NCBI GenBank assembly: GCA_949318235.1
Contig: OX439129.1
Span: 25,658,595-25,722,594, forward strand
Direction of reading: 5' to 3'
DNA: 64,000 bases
DNA from: Ecdyonurus torrentis
Lineage: Eukaryota > Arthropoda > Insecta > Ephemeroptera > Heptageniidae
The stretch's first letter is position 1; the number at the start of each line of letters is the position of its first letter. This document shows positions 27,892 through 39,372 of the stretch, in pieces. The notes beneath the pieces were generated by a model. It worked only from the letters and a program-made list of their open reading frames with translations, ran no database searches and was not told where the DNA came from. The position numbers and the translations under genes are program-made.

Positions 27892-27899
27892 TTAAGTAT

Positions 27900-30172
27900 A
27901 AAACCACTGTGATATGAAGGAAGTGACTTAATTAAATAGTATGAACATAATATTCCTGTAGTAGAATTGTTGTATTAGAATGGCACAATTGGTTGAATAC
28001 TTAAAATCTCTAAGCTTGTAAAAGAGAAAGGGATGGGGGTACACTCCCAACATCAAAAATAATAATTATGTCAGCTTATTTTCATTTACATTTTAAAGTA
28101 AAATAATTTATGCTAGCATTATAACATAAACAAAAATATCCTAAAGTGGAGCATAATTATTTATGCAATGATGACATAAATTAGCATAAATTAAGCAGTT
28201 TTTTTTTTGTGTGTGAGGGAATTTTTAAAGAGAGGTCCATTTTGAAATTTTGCATTTGAAGTGTTAAACCTTATATATATTGTTAATTTTTAACTCTGCT
28301 AGTTTTAACACTGTGGTACTTAAAGATAACTTAAGAATTAGTTAAGTAACAGTGTCTGCTTAAAATAGCATTTTATATTTAACACTTACACGTGCTGCAC
28401 AAAATAAAACAAATGTGCACAAAAAAATATTTTGATTGATATGAATGTGAAACATATCTGCCATAAAATTTAACAACTTTGCTGGGATAAAATAAAATAA
28501 TGATAAAAAAAAAGCATGGGCTTCCATCTTTTTAAATTTAAAAGGTTTAGCGAATGGAAAAAAATGGTAGATTTTTGCCTTCTTCATTGAAGTAAATATT
28601 TAAGACAGTAATATAAAAGCATCAACAGTATACCCAGTGTAATTTTACACAATTTCTTGTTGCATGTGTGTTATAGTATTGCATGCTTTGCATAAGGTTT
28701 TAATATATTGATAAGCTTGAGCATTTTAAAGCTCTTGAACGTGTTTATCACTTTTACAAAATATTATAAAAGTTTTCTGGTAAACTTATTGGCTTTTATT
28801 AACTCCACTGCTCAATCCCAATATCAAGTTAAATAATTTTAAAAAATATAAAAAAAGGAAAATAATATTCCACAAACTTTTTAAATCAATGGAAATCTTA
28901 TGCAGGATGTAGCATTTAATGCAAGCTCTTTGCTACAACATAGCGAAAGGATGATATATTTTCTAATGCCAAGAATGTATGTTAATAATTACTAACCCTG
29001 CCAGTTTTTAGCAATAAATCCACACAGACTGCTAGATTAGTATTGTATAATTTATTGAGAGCATAATATTATTTCTGTTATACATTAATATTAATTAATA
29101 AAATACAATATTTTGAGTGTACATCAAACCTAATATCAGCAACTGGACTTGTTCATTATGTAGATGTTTAGGGTTAGTAACATATTCTTATTAGCATTAG
29201 AAAATGCCTGTGCTTTCTTTATATTGTGCCTATACAGTTAATTGCACATCCTATGTTTCTAATGGTTTCTAAATTTTAGGGAACATGGTTTTCCATACAA
29301 CATGCTTAATCAATTAATGAAACTTATTCATTTCTTTAAGTTAATTGTTATTAATAACTATCTAAAAAGAAAATTTTGTATTTAATCTAAAAATAAATTC
29401 ATTTTATTTTAAGATAACAAATATAAGTTACTGCTTTTAAAATAAATAACATGATCATTATAGAAATTCCAGTTTTCTATGAGAGAAACATCAGTAATAT
29501 GTGTAGGCAATTTATTTTATATCTTCAATTGTACATTGATTCTAAAATATCACAATAATATCCATAGCTATATCACAATTTCTACAAGTATCAGATTTTA
29601 CTTCACTCAAAATAGAAGAAGACAAGGCTGCAATAGCAGAATTGTTACAAGATTAACATATTTATTTATTTATTAAACACAATGTGTGTACAACATACAT
29701 TTAAACATTCAATAATTATCCATTTAATTATAAACATATAATAATTAATATATTATATAACAAGATTAACATATGACAAATAATAACAGTCAATAACCTC
29801 GCAAACAAAAAAACACAAATATTTAACAAATATAAAAAATATATTGAGTAATTTTTTTTAATACATTGGCTGTCAGTGATAATAAAAATATTTAATTTAT
29901 TAAAAGTTCTGAAGAAATAAATAACATGTCAGATTAAAAAAAATAAAATACTACAGTCCAAAATAATGAACTCCACATGATAAAATTAAAAAGAAATTAA
30001 ACTCTATAACTTCACTATATACATGAAAAGATTCTGGCTGGTTTTCTCTATCCTTTTAATTTAATTGTATTTTTGTTATTTACGATACTTTTTTTTTTTT
30101 TTTACATTATAATTTAGCTGATACGTCAATAATTTCAATATCAATACTTTAGTATTGTTAAGTTATCAAATC
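27900..30172. other. AT-rich intergenic sequence downstream of the carrier array
   Basis: About 2.3 kb of highly AT-rich sequence. No coding signal, long repeat or structured element seen. Confidence 0.5.
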
Positions 30173-31911
30173 TTACAACTTAATAGCTTTAGATGTAGTA
30201 TCTTTATACAAGTTATTCCAATACTTAAGTTTCTCCCATATTATGAGACTGAGCACCACATGAGGTCCAAGTCGGAAATAACTTGCACCAAGTCCTTTAT
30301 AAAAGCCAAGAAATCCTTCTGTGCGCCACATCTTTACAAAACAGTCTATTACTCCATTATAAAGCAGTCCTATACCATGAGCATCCACACCTGCAATTGA
30401 AACATATTATTTCATTGGGATGTAAGTGCATATGATATAACTTAAATTTGGTAGATTTACTACTTTTGACAGAATTTAGCTTGATTTATAACAATTATTA
30501 ATATTATTTTGTAATAGTATTACCTTGATTGTAAACTCTAGTCGACACAACATCAAATGGAGTTTTTACAAATAGAACAACTACACTACTGATTAGACTT
30601 GCTGCTATGATATTTATCTGCACATTGTCAGAGATAACCTGCAAAACATTACATTTTAATCATATGCTGATGACAGGAAAATTTTGCACTTAGGAAAGAT
30701 GAAGGAAAAAAAAAAAAAAAAAAAAAAAAACTTGAAAATCAAAATTTTTTATTTATTATTATTTTTTTTTAGCAAGAAATATCTACATAATTTGTGCATA
30801 CATACATCCTTTTTAGCAAGTATGCCATAACTTTATTGCTCTTTGGTCTATGATTTGATCTCCACAACTTTCTACTATACATGGGATAATTTCATTTTGC
30901 TTCACTCAGACAGAATTTATTTCATACATTTTCTCATTTTTCAAGGATCTTTCAATCACCATTTGAATTATTGTTTCTTTCACCAATACCATTATGTCAG
31001 TTTTAATGTACCATAAAATTTATTCTCAGATCCATCTTATTTGAATGTGTTCTCTTCCAACCTAAGACACATTTCTTGCAATGCATCCTCTCTGCAACCC
31101 GCAATACACCATCTCTCATCAGTATACATTACAATATAAGAGCATTTTTACTAGCAATATTTCCTTCATTTTCATTTGCTTGTCAAGTATGTAAAAAAAC
31201 AAATCTAGATAGAAAACTACAATCCTCACCTTAGACTGATTGAAATATTCCCGACACATGGTGAAAGAGGGCATTTGGGCAGCAGTACTAACTGCCATAC
31301 GAGGCACTGCACTGCCAGCCCCTTGCCACAATCCTGATAAGCCATGCTTTTGGTAAATTGTCTTTAAAGCAGGAAAAGTTCCCCGATGCTTATGCTGAGT
31401 CCCCACAGCAATTTCATTAGCAGCTTGAGATTGTAAATGAGTTTTAACCTATGAAATAAAAATTATCATTATAATAAGAAAATTTGATCATATAAATGTG
31501 GAAATTATACACTATGTATGTATATACTGTACATACCAAATACATTGGACTTCCAATCAAAGCACCCAAGGTGCCAGTACCTGCACCAAAAATCATACTT
31601 TTTAGAAGAGTGGTTTTTCCATCCTTATTGAGTGTCCAGCCTCTATGTTCTGCAATCTGATACGATCCTAGTCTAACAGCATTTAAACAGAACTGATGCC
31701 ACATGGATGGCATAAGACCCTTTTGTAGTGCCAATAATCCTTCAGCTCGAGCCACAGCATAACAAGCATGAAATACATTGCGATAATGCACAGTGTATTG
31801 TCCTCTAGCTTGTAGCTCTCCTTGTAGCTGCATCCGTATTTTAACTACATCCAATGGATTGGTAAACACATTTGCAATCATTGCAGACAATCCGCCCAGC
31901 ATAAAATCCAT
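30173..31911 (-). CDS. SLC25A35: Mitochondrial carrier, SLC25A34/35-like, array copy 1
   Basis: Exons 31911-31537, 31448-31230, 30638-30524 and 30390-30173 join to 308 aa, a normal carrier length. SLC25 proteins are six-helix inner-membrane carriers; SLC25A34/35 have no firmly assigned substrate. The three repeat signatures are NPLDVVKIRMQLQ (about 18-30), [13 protein letters not shown] (about 121-133, with the family-specific Tyr where other carriers have Asp/Glu) and [13 protein letters not shown] (about 222-235). RLGPHVVLSLIIWEKLKYW near the C-terminus is typical of this subfamily. This copy is the most diverged in repeat 1 (LSAMIANVF where the others have AAMGAC-type sequence). Introns are 88, 591 and 133 bases, of phase 0, 0 and 1, as in its three neighbours. 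A LINE fragment sits in intron 2. Confidence 0.9.
30780..31135 (-). pseudogene. Old non-LTR retrotransposon fragment, same family as 38280-38713
   Basis: GATCTCCACAACTT, TTTCATACATTTTCTC and a CTTATTTTTCAAACATCTTCCAACCACC-like stretch (diverged here) are shared with the fragment at 38280-38713 in the same orientation, followed by decayed sequence. It is heavily mutated, with no long frame, and lies in intron 2 of carrier copy 1. Confidence 0.5.
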
Positions 31912-32416
31912 GACAAATATTACAATTATCAGGAACCTAGAAAGTAAAATAACAATAATTATTAATTATGGACATACATATTATGTATACATGGAATTGT
32001 ACATGAAACATGACAACACACGTATTTTACATAATACAAAAAGGGGAACATATAATTACTTATTTTTACTCACTTTTTGTACAGTTCAGTCAACTTCAGT
32101 GGCTTCACATATTAAGCAAATAAAAAAATCATTCAGATTCAGACCAGTGATTGCTGTTGTGGTTACGCCCACCCCAGCTGATCTTTGTAAACAAACAAAA
32201 CCACAAAGATCAAAAGATAGATCATAAAAAAATAAATAATAATAAATAAAAACTATAACATACAAACATTAAAATATGTTAACAAGACATAATTAAAATC
32301 ATGATTAATTATTGATCAATTTATAAACTCATTATCTCATTTAAAAAATAATAATAATAATAATTTGATATTATCTGGCGCTGATTATTCAAATTTTATT
32401 AAATATACGACTTGCC

Positions 32417-32749
32417 CAATGTCCCTTACATGTCTTCCAACTCTTGGCTGATTTTTTAGACACGCTGTTTTAAATTTCCCTTTCTAGGGAACACTTGCGA
32501 TACGCATGGTGGCAATTTGAACTATTATAGGCTGACTAAAAGTCAGAAACGATATAATGTATGACGTAAACAGAGATAACCACTAGAATTCTTGCGCTCA
32601 GGTGACAACAAGACCTTAAACCTTTGTAAAGCAGTCTTTGTAATATAGTAGTTTTGGCTGCCAATCGCGGCGCTATAGTGTAAAAGCTTGAATCATGCTT
32701 GTCTACAAATTTATACAGGGAGTCGGAAGACATGTAGTAAGGGACATTG
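32417..32749. mobile_element. 333-bp MITE upstream of carrier copy 1 (family G, copy 1)
   Basis: Inverted ends CAATGTCCCTTACATGTCTT and a matching complement with a 3-base insertion. CGACTTGCC is exactly repeated at 32408-32416 and 32750-32758, a 9-bp target duplication of the Mutator-like kind. It lies about 500 bases 5' of the carrier copy 1 start codon. The interior includes TGTATGACGTAAACAGAGAT, conserved in the second copy. Confidence 0.88.
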
Positions 32750-33066
32750 CGACTTGCCAAACTTGTGTCAGATCTGTGCACCGACAGTGTAAGTCATGCC
32801 CTATGTACCAATAGGTATAGGGTATTTAATGATCTACCAAATAAAAGAACAATGTGTGCTTGAGAGGAGATTACATTCCCTTCTTATTATATTAACAAAG
32901 CCCTATAATGTGCAAGGAATAAATTTATTTTTTATCTTGTAGTTTTTACTTTTGTAGGTAAGTTAATGTTTTCAAATGTCCTGGTCAAGTCTTTGTATTA
33001 CTTCTTTTGATTTAATTTTGTTTCAAAATTACATTTCCAGATTTAGCTCTAGAGCCCAGAAAAACT

Positions 33067-33221
33067 CAGTAAACCACAGTATTTTTGCATGTGAATTGCA
33101 AGTATTACTTGTCAGATTCAAGGAACGCCACCACCAGTGACATCACATATAAGCTGGGAGCGACATTCTTCAATCAGACAAGTACTTGCAATCCACATGT
33201 AAAAAAATATGTGGTTTACTG
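33067..33221. mobile_element. 155-bp hairpin MITE
   Basis: Ends CAGTAAACCACA and TGTGGTTTACTG. Arms mirrored over about 45 bases, including TGCATGTGAATTGCAAGTA. It lies between carrier copies 1 and 2. Confidence 0.8.
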
Positions 33222-34019
33222 GTCTATGTGTGTCCATTTATAAATTTTGTTCATAATATACATAACTTTCTTGGTCATTAAAAGATTATGAGAAAAAGAG
33301 AACAGATGCATAAAAGCATTTTTAATAACAACAAATAAAACAATAAAGAATATATTTATCTCTAAAAGAAAGATTAAGCAAGTATCGTATATAAAACCAT
33401 AGATTAACAATGCATTCTTATACGTATTGCTAAGTCAAAAAAGTAACAGGTTACACACACAGCAAAGCATACACACACAGTGATATGTAAATTATTGTTA
33501 ATTTAAAGTGATTCTGAAGTGTATGTGTTATTAATTCATTTTGTCAGTTTTATTGATTATTATATTTATAAATAGTTAAATCTATGTCTAAGAAGGTCTA
33601 AAAATAAGGCATAATCAGTCTTTCGAAAAATACAGTTCAGTGATCCTTAACAAAATAATATTTAGTTATTGCGAGCCCTCATCATAGATTTTTTGAGGTG
33701 CATGAGTGTATGTTATCGATGTTGTTGACAACAATATGTGTATCTCATTTTTGTTTCACACAAAATATGTGTAAGTCAAGCGCCATCTACGTAACGTTTT
33801 GAAATGACTTACACATTTTGCTTCACGTGACAAAAAACAAGATACACATTTTGATACGAGTGACAAATAACGAGATAGACATTTTTCAAAAAGTGACAAA
33901 AAACGAGATGCACACATTGTTTACAACAACATCCTTATATAATATTTATATCACCATATGAAGCCAATAAAACTATATATCACTTTTATTTTAAAACTAA
34001 AGGCTCTATAAGATTCTCA
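33222..34019. other. Intergenic sequence between carrier copies 1 and 2
   Basis: AT-rich. Around 33715-33930 there is a loose cluster of related words (ACAAAAAACGAGAT, GTGACAAATAACGAGATA, GTGACAAAAAACAAGATACACATTTTG), a short degenerate tandem repeat. No gene seen. Confidence 0.45.
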
Positions 34020-35266
34020 CTAATGTTCAAAATTTTTTAAATGCTTCAGTTTTTCCCAGAAAATAAGGCACAGCATTATATGAGGTCCCAGACGAAAGTA
34101 ACTTGCACCAAGTCCTTTGTAAAATCCTAAAAATCCTTCAGAGTTCCAAATCTTAATGAAACCGTCAGGTACTCCAGAATAAAGCAAACCTTGTCCTTTG
34201 GCATCAACACCTGTGTAAATAAACAATATAATAATAGACAATATAATTTTATATGTATCATAGCTTAAAAAAAATCACTAAGTTATTTGAAAGAAAAAGC
34301 AGGATATATACCTTGATTGTAGAGACGAGTGGCAATAACGTCAAATGGAGTTACTAACAAAGACACTGCAATGCTGCTTATCATGCTAGCCACAACAATA
34401 TTTACTTGAGAGCTCTCTGATATAACCTAAAGAAAAATAATAAATGTATAAATATTGAGATTAAGTTTTAACCAGTCATTTGAGATATATCACAACTGCA
34501 ATGCAATCACATTCACTGCACATGCACACTGAAAATACTGCCCTGTGGGTACAAGACTTAAAACAAAATGACAAATTTTAATATATTAATGCTATTAATT
34601 ATAAAGATTTACTATTATTTTGAGAAAGTAAAAACAATTTTGGTTCAAATATATTATCATAGGAATGGATAGGAAAACCAACATGTGCTTTACCATGATG
34701 AGGTCCATGTAGCTAGGTGAAGATCTTGATGGCACAGTCAACACAAATATTTTCTAAAATATTATTATGTTTCGAGGGTGACAGCCCACTTCTTCAGTTG
34801 CTTAGAGAGTTTACCTTCTAAGCAACTGAAGATAAGAGGACTGTTGACCTTGAAACCTATTGAATGATGTAAATATTTGATTTAACTGTTTCATCAAGAT
34901 TTTCACCTAGATTTTGACCTCATCGTGATAAGGCACTTGTTGTTTTTCCTATTCCTTTGATAATAAGTTATAACATAACTAATATGTTAACTACAAATAT
35001 GTTATACTAACCTTAGTACGATCTAGATGCTCTCTGATCAATGTAAAGGTAGAAAGTTGAGTAGCTGAGGCAATCAGCATTCTTGGGACAAAACCTACTG
35101 ACCCTCTCCAAAGCCCAGTGATGCCATGCTTGGAGTATATAGACCAAAGACCTGCTGACATGCTGAGGTGGTTGTGTTGGTGGCCTACTGCTACATGACT
35201 GGCAGCTTGTGACTGCAGGTGAGTTTTAACCTACAAAAGATTAACATTTTAGATACACAGATTTAA

Positions 35267-35298
<32 letters not shown>

Positions 35299-35832
35299 GA
35301 AGGAAGCAGGCCTTTTCTAATAATATTGTTTTAAAAATGCAACTTAATGCTCAAAAGCAATTTTATAAATGCTTATACTCAACAATCCATAAGTTTATTT
35401 TGTAGGTCATGTATATGTAGAGTTTTAGAATAAAAAAAGAAGACTGACAAGACTCACCAAGAAAAAGGGGCTACCAGAAAAAGTTCCGGCTACTCCCGAC
35501 AAAGCTCCAAAAACTGTACTTCGAAGAAGAGTAGTGTTACCATTTTCATCTTTAGTCCAGCCACGAATTTCAGCAAATTGATAGGATCCCAGCCGTGCTC
35601 CATTCATAAATAGCTGATGCCAAAGAGCAGGTACTAATCCTTTTTGCAATGCTACAAATCCATCAGCACGAGCAACAGCAAAGAATGCATGAATGACATT
35701 CTTATAATGAACTGTATATTGACCTCTAGCTTGTAATTCTCCCTGTAATTGCATTCTAGTTTTAATAACATCTAATGGATTTGTAAAAAGACAAGCACCC
35801 ATAGCAGCTACACCTCCTAGCACAAACTCCAT
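34020..35832 (-). CDS. SLC25A35: Mitochondrial carrier, SLC25A34/35-like, array copy 2
   Basis: Exons 35832-35458, 35230-35012, 34426-34312 and 34210-34020 join to 299 aa, the shortest of the four because the C-terminus ends soon after FWEKLKHLKNFEH. Signatures: [26 protein letters not shown] and TPFDVIATRLYNQ. VGHQHNH in the second matrix loop and [17 protein letters not shown] in the sixth helix are shared with the other copies. Coding exon lengths 375, 219 and 115 are identical to the other three genes. Intron 2 (585 bases) contains a Penelope-like fragment. The second-repeat loop (LSMSAGLWSIYSKHG) differs from the GTVSAL form of copies 3 and 4. Predicted inner mitochondrial membrane; substrate unknown. 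Confidence 0.9.
34655..34978. mobile_element. Penelope-like element derivative, copy 5, with two degenerate hammerhead-like cores
   Basis: Inverted ends ATAGGAATGGATAGGAAAAC / TTTTTCCTATTCCTTTGAT, with ACCATGATGAGGTCC and its complement. On the minus strand CTGAAGA (34797-34791) and GAAAC (34773-34769) enclose GTGGG/CCCTC with one T-T mismatch. On the plus strand CTGAAGA (34826-34832) and GAAAC (34852-34856) enclose a weaker stem. It lies in intron 2 of carrier copy 2. Confidence 0.6.
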
Positions 35833-35989
35833 ACTTGTTGTTTATAAAGTAAATATAACTATTGCATAATCACATGTGAACCGGCTTCCCTCCCTTTCTT
35901 TTATAAAACTACACTTTTCACAATCCATCTGGCAACGTTGGATTTCTCATGCTACAAAATTTAAAATTTGCACCATGTTATTGAATTTC

Positions 35990-36324
35990 CAATGTCCCTT
36001 ACATGTCTTCCGACTCTTGGCTGATTTTTTTAGATACAAGTTAAATTTCCCTCTGTATAGGAAACACTGCGATACGTTTAGTGGCCATTTGAACTAGTAT
36101 GATACATAAGGCTGACTAAAGGGGCAGAAACGATGTAATGTATGACGTAAACAGAGATAACTACTGAGAATACTGTGCTCAGGTGCTACCAAGACCTCAA
36201 ACCTTGTGTAGCAGTATTAGTAATAGTAGTTTTAGCTGTCAATCGTGGCGCTAGAGTGTAAAAGCTTGAATCATGCTTGTCTACAAATTTATACAGGGAA
36301 TCGAAAGACATGTAAGGGACATAG
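35990..36324. mobile_element. 335-bp MITE upstream of carrier copy 2 (family G, copy 2)
   Basis: Same ends and interior as 32417-32749, clearly aligned throughout with scattered substitutions. Flanks TTGAATTTC (35981-35989) and TTGAATCTT (36325-36333) agree in 7 of 9 bases, a decayed duplication different from that of copy 1. It begins about 160 bases 5' of the carrier copy 2 start codon. Confidence 0.82.
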
Positions 36325-36893
36325 TTGAATCTTCTTATATTTTATACATAAATATATAGGTGATTCGAATTAATTCTTCTAGCTTACACTGTGCTAAAGC
36401 TATAATGGAACAAATAATAATGTGTTTTTCTGTTTATTAATATAAAAGGATTTCAACACTTTCTTTTTTTTTTTATATTAGAGTGGGTAACAGTTTTATT
36501 ATTATTATTTTTTTTTTAATACAGTTTGTGATTTGTATTATCTACTAACATAAAAATATAACTAAATAATACTGCATAATAACAGATTTCCATAATGGTA
36601 AATTGCTTTGGACTGTGTATTAGCTGATTTAGACCTTATATTTAATAAATATTATTTATTTATATACATAGAGCAATAACAATATAAGTAACATTAATAT
36701 TCCATACTCAATAGTCAACATCAATTTTAAAACAATCAAATTTTAAACAATCAATTTTAAAACAATCAAAATTACAAACTTAACGCAATAAACCAATTGT
36801 TTTGGTAACATATTGCTAGAATAAACTGCTCTGCAAGCTTATTTCCAGCAATTTAAATATAATGATGTTAATACAGTAATAATAAAATAAATT

Positions 36894-37130
36894 AGTACAA
36901 GACAAGACACTGCTCAGTGATGTGCTCAAGTAATTTTCTCTTTTGATTGATAATGTCATTATCATATGACGAAAGCTCTCAAGTTATAAAGAAACTTTTA
37001 TAACATTATACTGTGCCATGCAAGACCTCGACCTCTCCATAGAACTTCTACTGTGGTAAGGCCCTTGCTGGTTTTTCTATCCTTTTCTTTATCATTGATC
37101 CTAACCGCTATGGTTTTTTCTTTAAATTGA
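36894..37130 (-). mobile_element. Solo Penelope-like terminal repeat, copy 6
   Basis: Aligns with the right arm of the element at 8980-10579 over its whole length: GTACAAGACAAGACACTGCT, GATTGATAATGTCATTA, GACCTCTCCATAGAACTTCT, GTGGTAAGGCCCTTGCTGGT and CCTAACCGCTATGG at the outer end. No coding sequence. Confidence 0.82.
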
Positions 37131-37370
37131 TTAGAAAAAAAATTGCAGTTAAATAAAAAAATGTCAACAAGATTTTTTAATAACAAACAGTAGTTAGAGA
37201 TTAGAGCATTTTTTATGGAGTTGATAATTGATAAAAAGCAAAGATTTTCTAATTTATATAGAAAACTGGGACTCTTTTGGGGAGGGAACAACTCTATATC
37301 AAATGAGTACGATGAAAAGCTTTTTTGTAATAGAAATTCCTGTGTTTTCAAAGTTTAAATAGTTATAATG

Positions 37371-37951
37371 TTATAATTCAAAAATAAAGTCACAAAAAAT
37401 TCAAATGTTGATTATTATTAGGATATATTATTATTTTTTTTGTCGTGTGACTTATCTATCTGACAATACATTTTATTAATTTCACATTTTTATTACTAAC
37501 AGTTTGCTAACAATTCATTAATCAATTTAATAATAAGTAAATTAAAACACCCTGTTTTTGCACTTTGTTCAAAAAATATACCATTTTAAGGGTACAATTT
37601 TGAATCCCTTAAATGTTGTTTTAATAGTAGGCCTATATAATGTAATTATCTTATTTCCGTGATGATGTATTGCGGGTTGCGGTTGTCAGGCGTTTTATGT
37701 ACTGCGAGCTGCGTAAACATACAGCTCGTAAGTTAATTAATTCATAATTTTTAGTTAACTTTAAAATATTTTTGTGTAAATCAAAGAAAAGTAATAGATA
37801 ATTATATAATCAAAGCACGCTATATTGAAAGCTATATTATGCAAAAATCTTTAATCAATTAGGTACAAAAAAGGGGTATGCAAAATTACAAGCACAAGGC
37901 TGCTAATGAGAGAATTTTTACTGCCCACAAGCTACCTTTTTGCAAAGATTC

Positions 37952-37997
<46 letters not shown>

Positions 37998-38251
37998 GTA
38001 CATTAAAAATAATAAACATTTCTTGACTCTATGATATTAATTTGAAGTTGTTATTGCATGGGAAAAATAATTTTAATTTCCCTTTTTTGAACAAAGTGCA
38101 AAAACAGGGTGTTTTAGTTTAATAATTAATAAATTGTGAGCAAACTGTTTGCAATAAAAATTTGAAATTAATAACATGTATTGTCAGATATATAAGCCGC
38201 ACAACAAAAATAATCTCAATTTTTTGTGACTTTTTATTTTTGAATTATAAC
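37371..38251. mobile_element. 0.88-kb element with about 200-bp inverted ends
   Basis: Ends TTATAATTCAAAAATAAAGT and its complement. Arms also mirror ACACCCTGTTTTTGCACTTT and GTTTGCTAACAATT-like blocks. The centre holds a 50-base A run and no coding sequence. Non-autonomous, class unknown. Confidence 0.7.
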
Positions 38252-38279
38252 TTATACATACATACATACATATCATGAC

Positions 38280-38713
38280 GCTATAAATCCCTTTCAGGGT
38301 AAGCCAACAACACAGATGTTTTATCCTGACCCAGTGATAGACCTCCACAACTTCCTATCCTGACATACCTCACTTGCTTCCGCCAGTCTCATACCTTGTT
38401 TCATACATTTCCTTTTGCATTTCATACTGTGTACATTCTTATTTTTCAAACATCTTCCAACCACCTCAGACCATGATGTTTTAGGCCTGCCTCTATCTCT
38501 CCTTCCATCCACTCTACTATGAAATACCTGCTTTGCTATTCTTTCATCACCCATTCTCTCAACATGACCAAACCACCGTAGTACACTGTTCTCATACTTC
38601 TCAGTCACAGTTTCTTTTACTCCACATTTCTCCAACACCCAAGTATTCCTTACCCTATCTAATCTTGTTTTACCACACATACTTCTGAGAAAACTCATAC
38701 CAACAGCATTCAC
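38280..38713 (-). pseudogene. Non-LTR retrotransposon protein C-terminus
   Basis: Open frame of 130 codons with LRWFGHVERM, DERIAKQV and RGRPKTSW in order, the C-terminal block found in many LINE endonuclease/reverse-transcriptase proteins. Downstream the strand ends at CGTCATGATATGTATGTATG, a short microsatellite tail typical of a LINE 3' terminus. Everything 5' of the C-terminus is missing. A diverged relative is at 30780-31135. Confidence 0.75.
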
Positions 38714-39372
38714 CCTAACTTATAACAATTCAAAATTAAAAAAACACTTAAATTTCTAATATGTACAATCTTTTCATCCCATTCATTCGAATATATTCTA
38801 CAGCTTAGACAGGTGCTAGATCTTTGTCTACGCTAGAAAATTTGGTCCCAATCAAATCTCTACCTACTGTTTTCTATTAATTTTTTTTAACAATATTAAA
38901 AAAAAAAAAAATTTAAAACCATAATTTTTGGTCTGTTAAAGACAAGTCAATGAAATATGGCAATAATACGTGCATTCCAGTTTTTCTCATTTCTTGTCAG
39001 CACATTATAGTTACTATATACGTACTCTATATTTATGGCCAAATTCCAATTAAGTGAAACCTACGAGCATCCTAGGGTTCAGGCCATCATAAATCTTATA
39101 TTGCAGTGTTTGGCACCAGCATTCATGCATTTTTTTTCTTTTTTAACTTAGGCCTATTATTATTATTTTTTTAATAATTATTTATTTTGTAATGATGTTA
39201 CAGAACTATGCACTGCATTTTTAATACTGTGTATGACCAATACTCTTTACAACTCCCTCAAAATTAAGCTACTGGTGGATTTGTGATGTGATATCAATTC
39301 ATCACAAAACTATGTGATTTGCAACAGAATCAAAATATCACTACTTTTCATTTAAGAACTTACTACATTTTA

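Noticed and set aside
31116..31122. CTGATGA on the minus strand, a possible hammerhead core
   Set aside because: No GAAA with a matching helix II nearby; it is part of decayed LINE coding sequence.
32417..36324. Duplicated promoter shared by carrier copies 1 and 2
   Set aside because: The shared block has inverted ends and different 9-bp flanks at the two sites, so it is two separate MITE insertions rather than a duplicated promoter.
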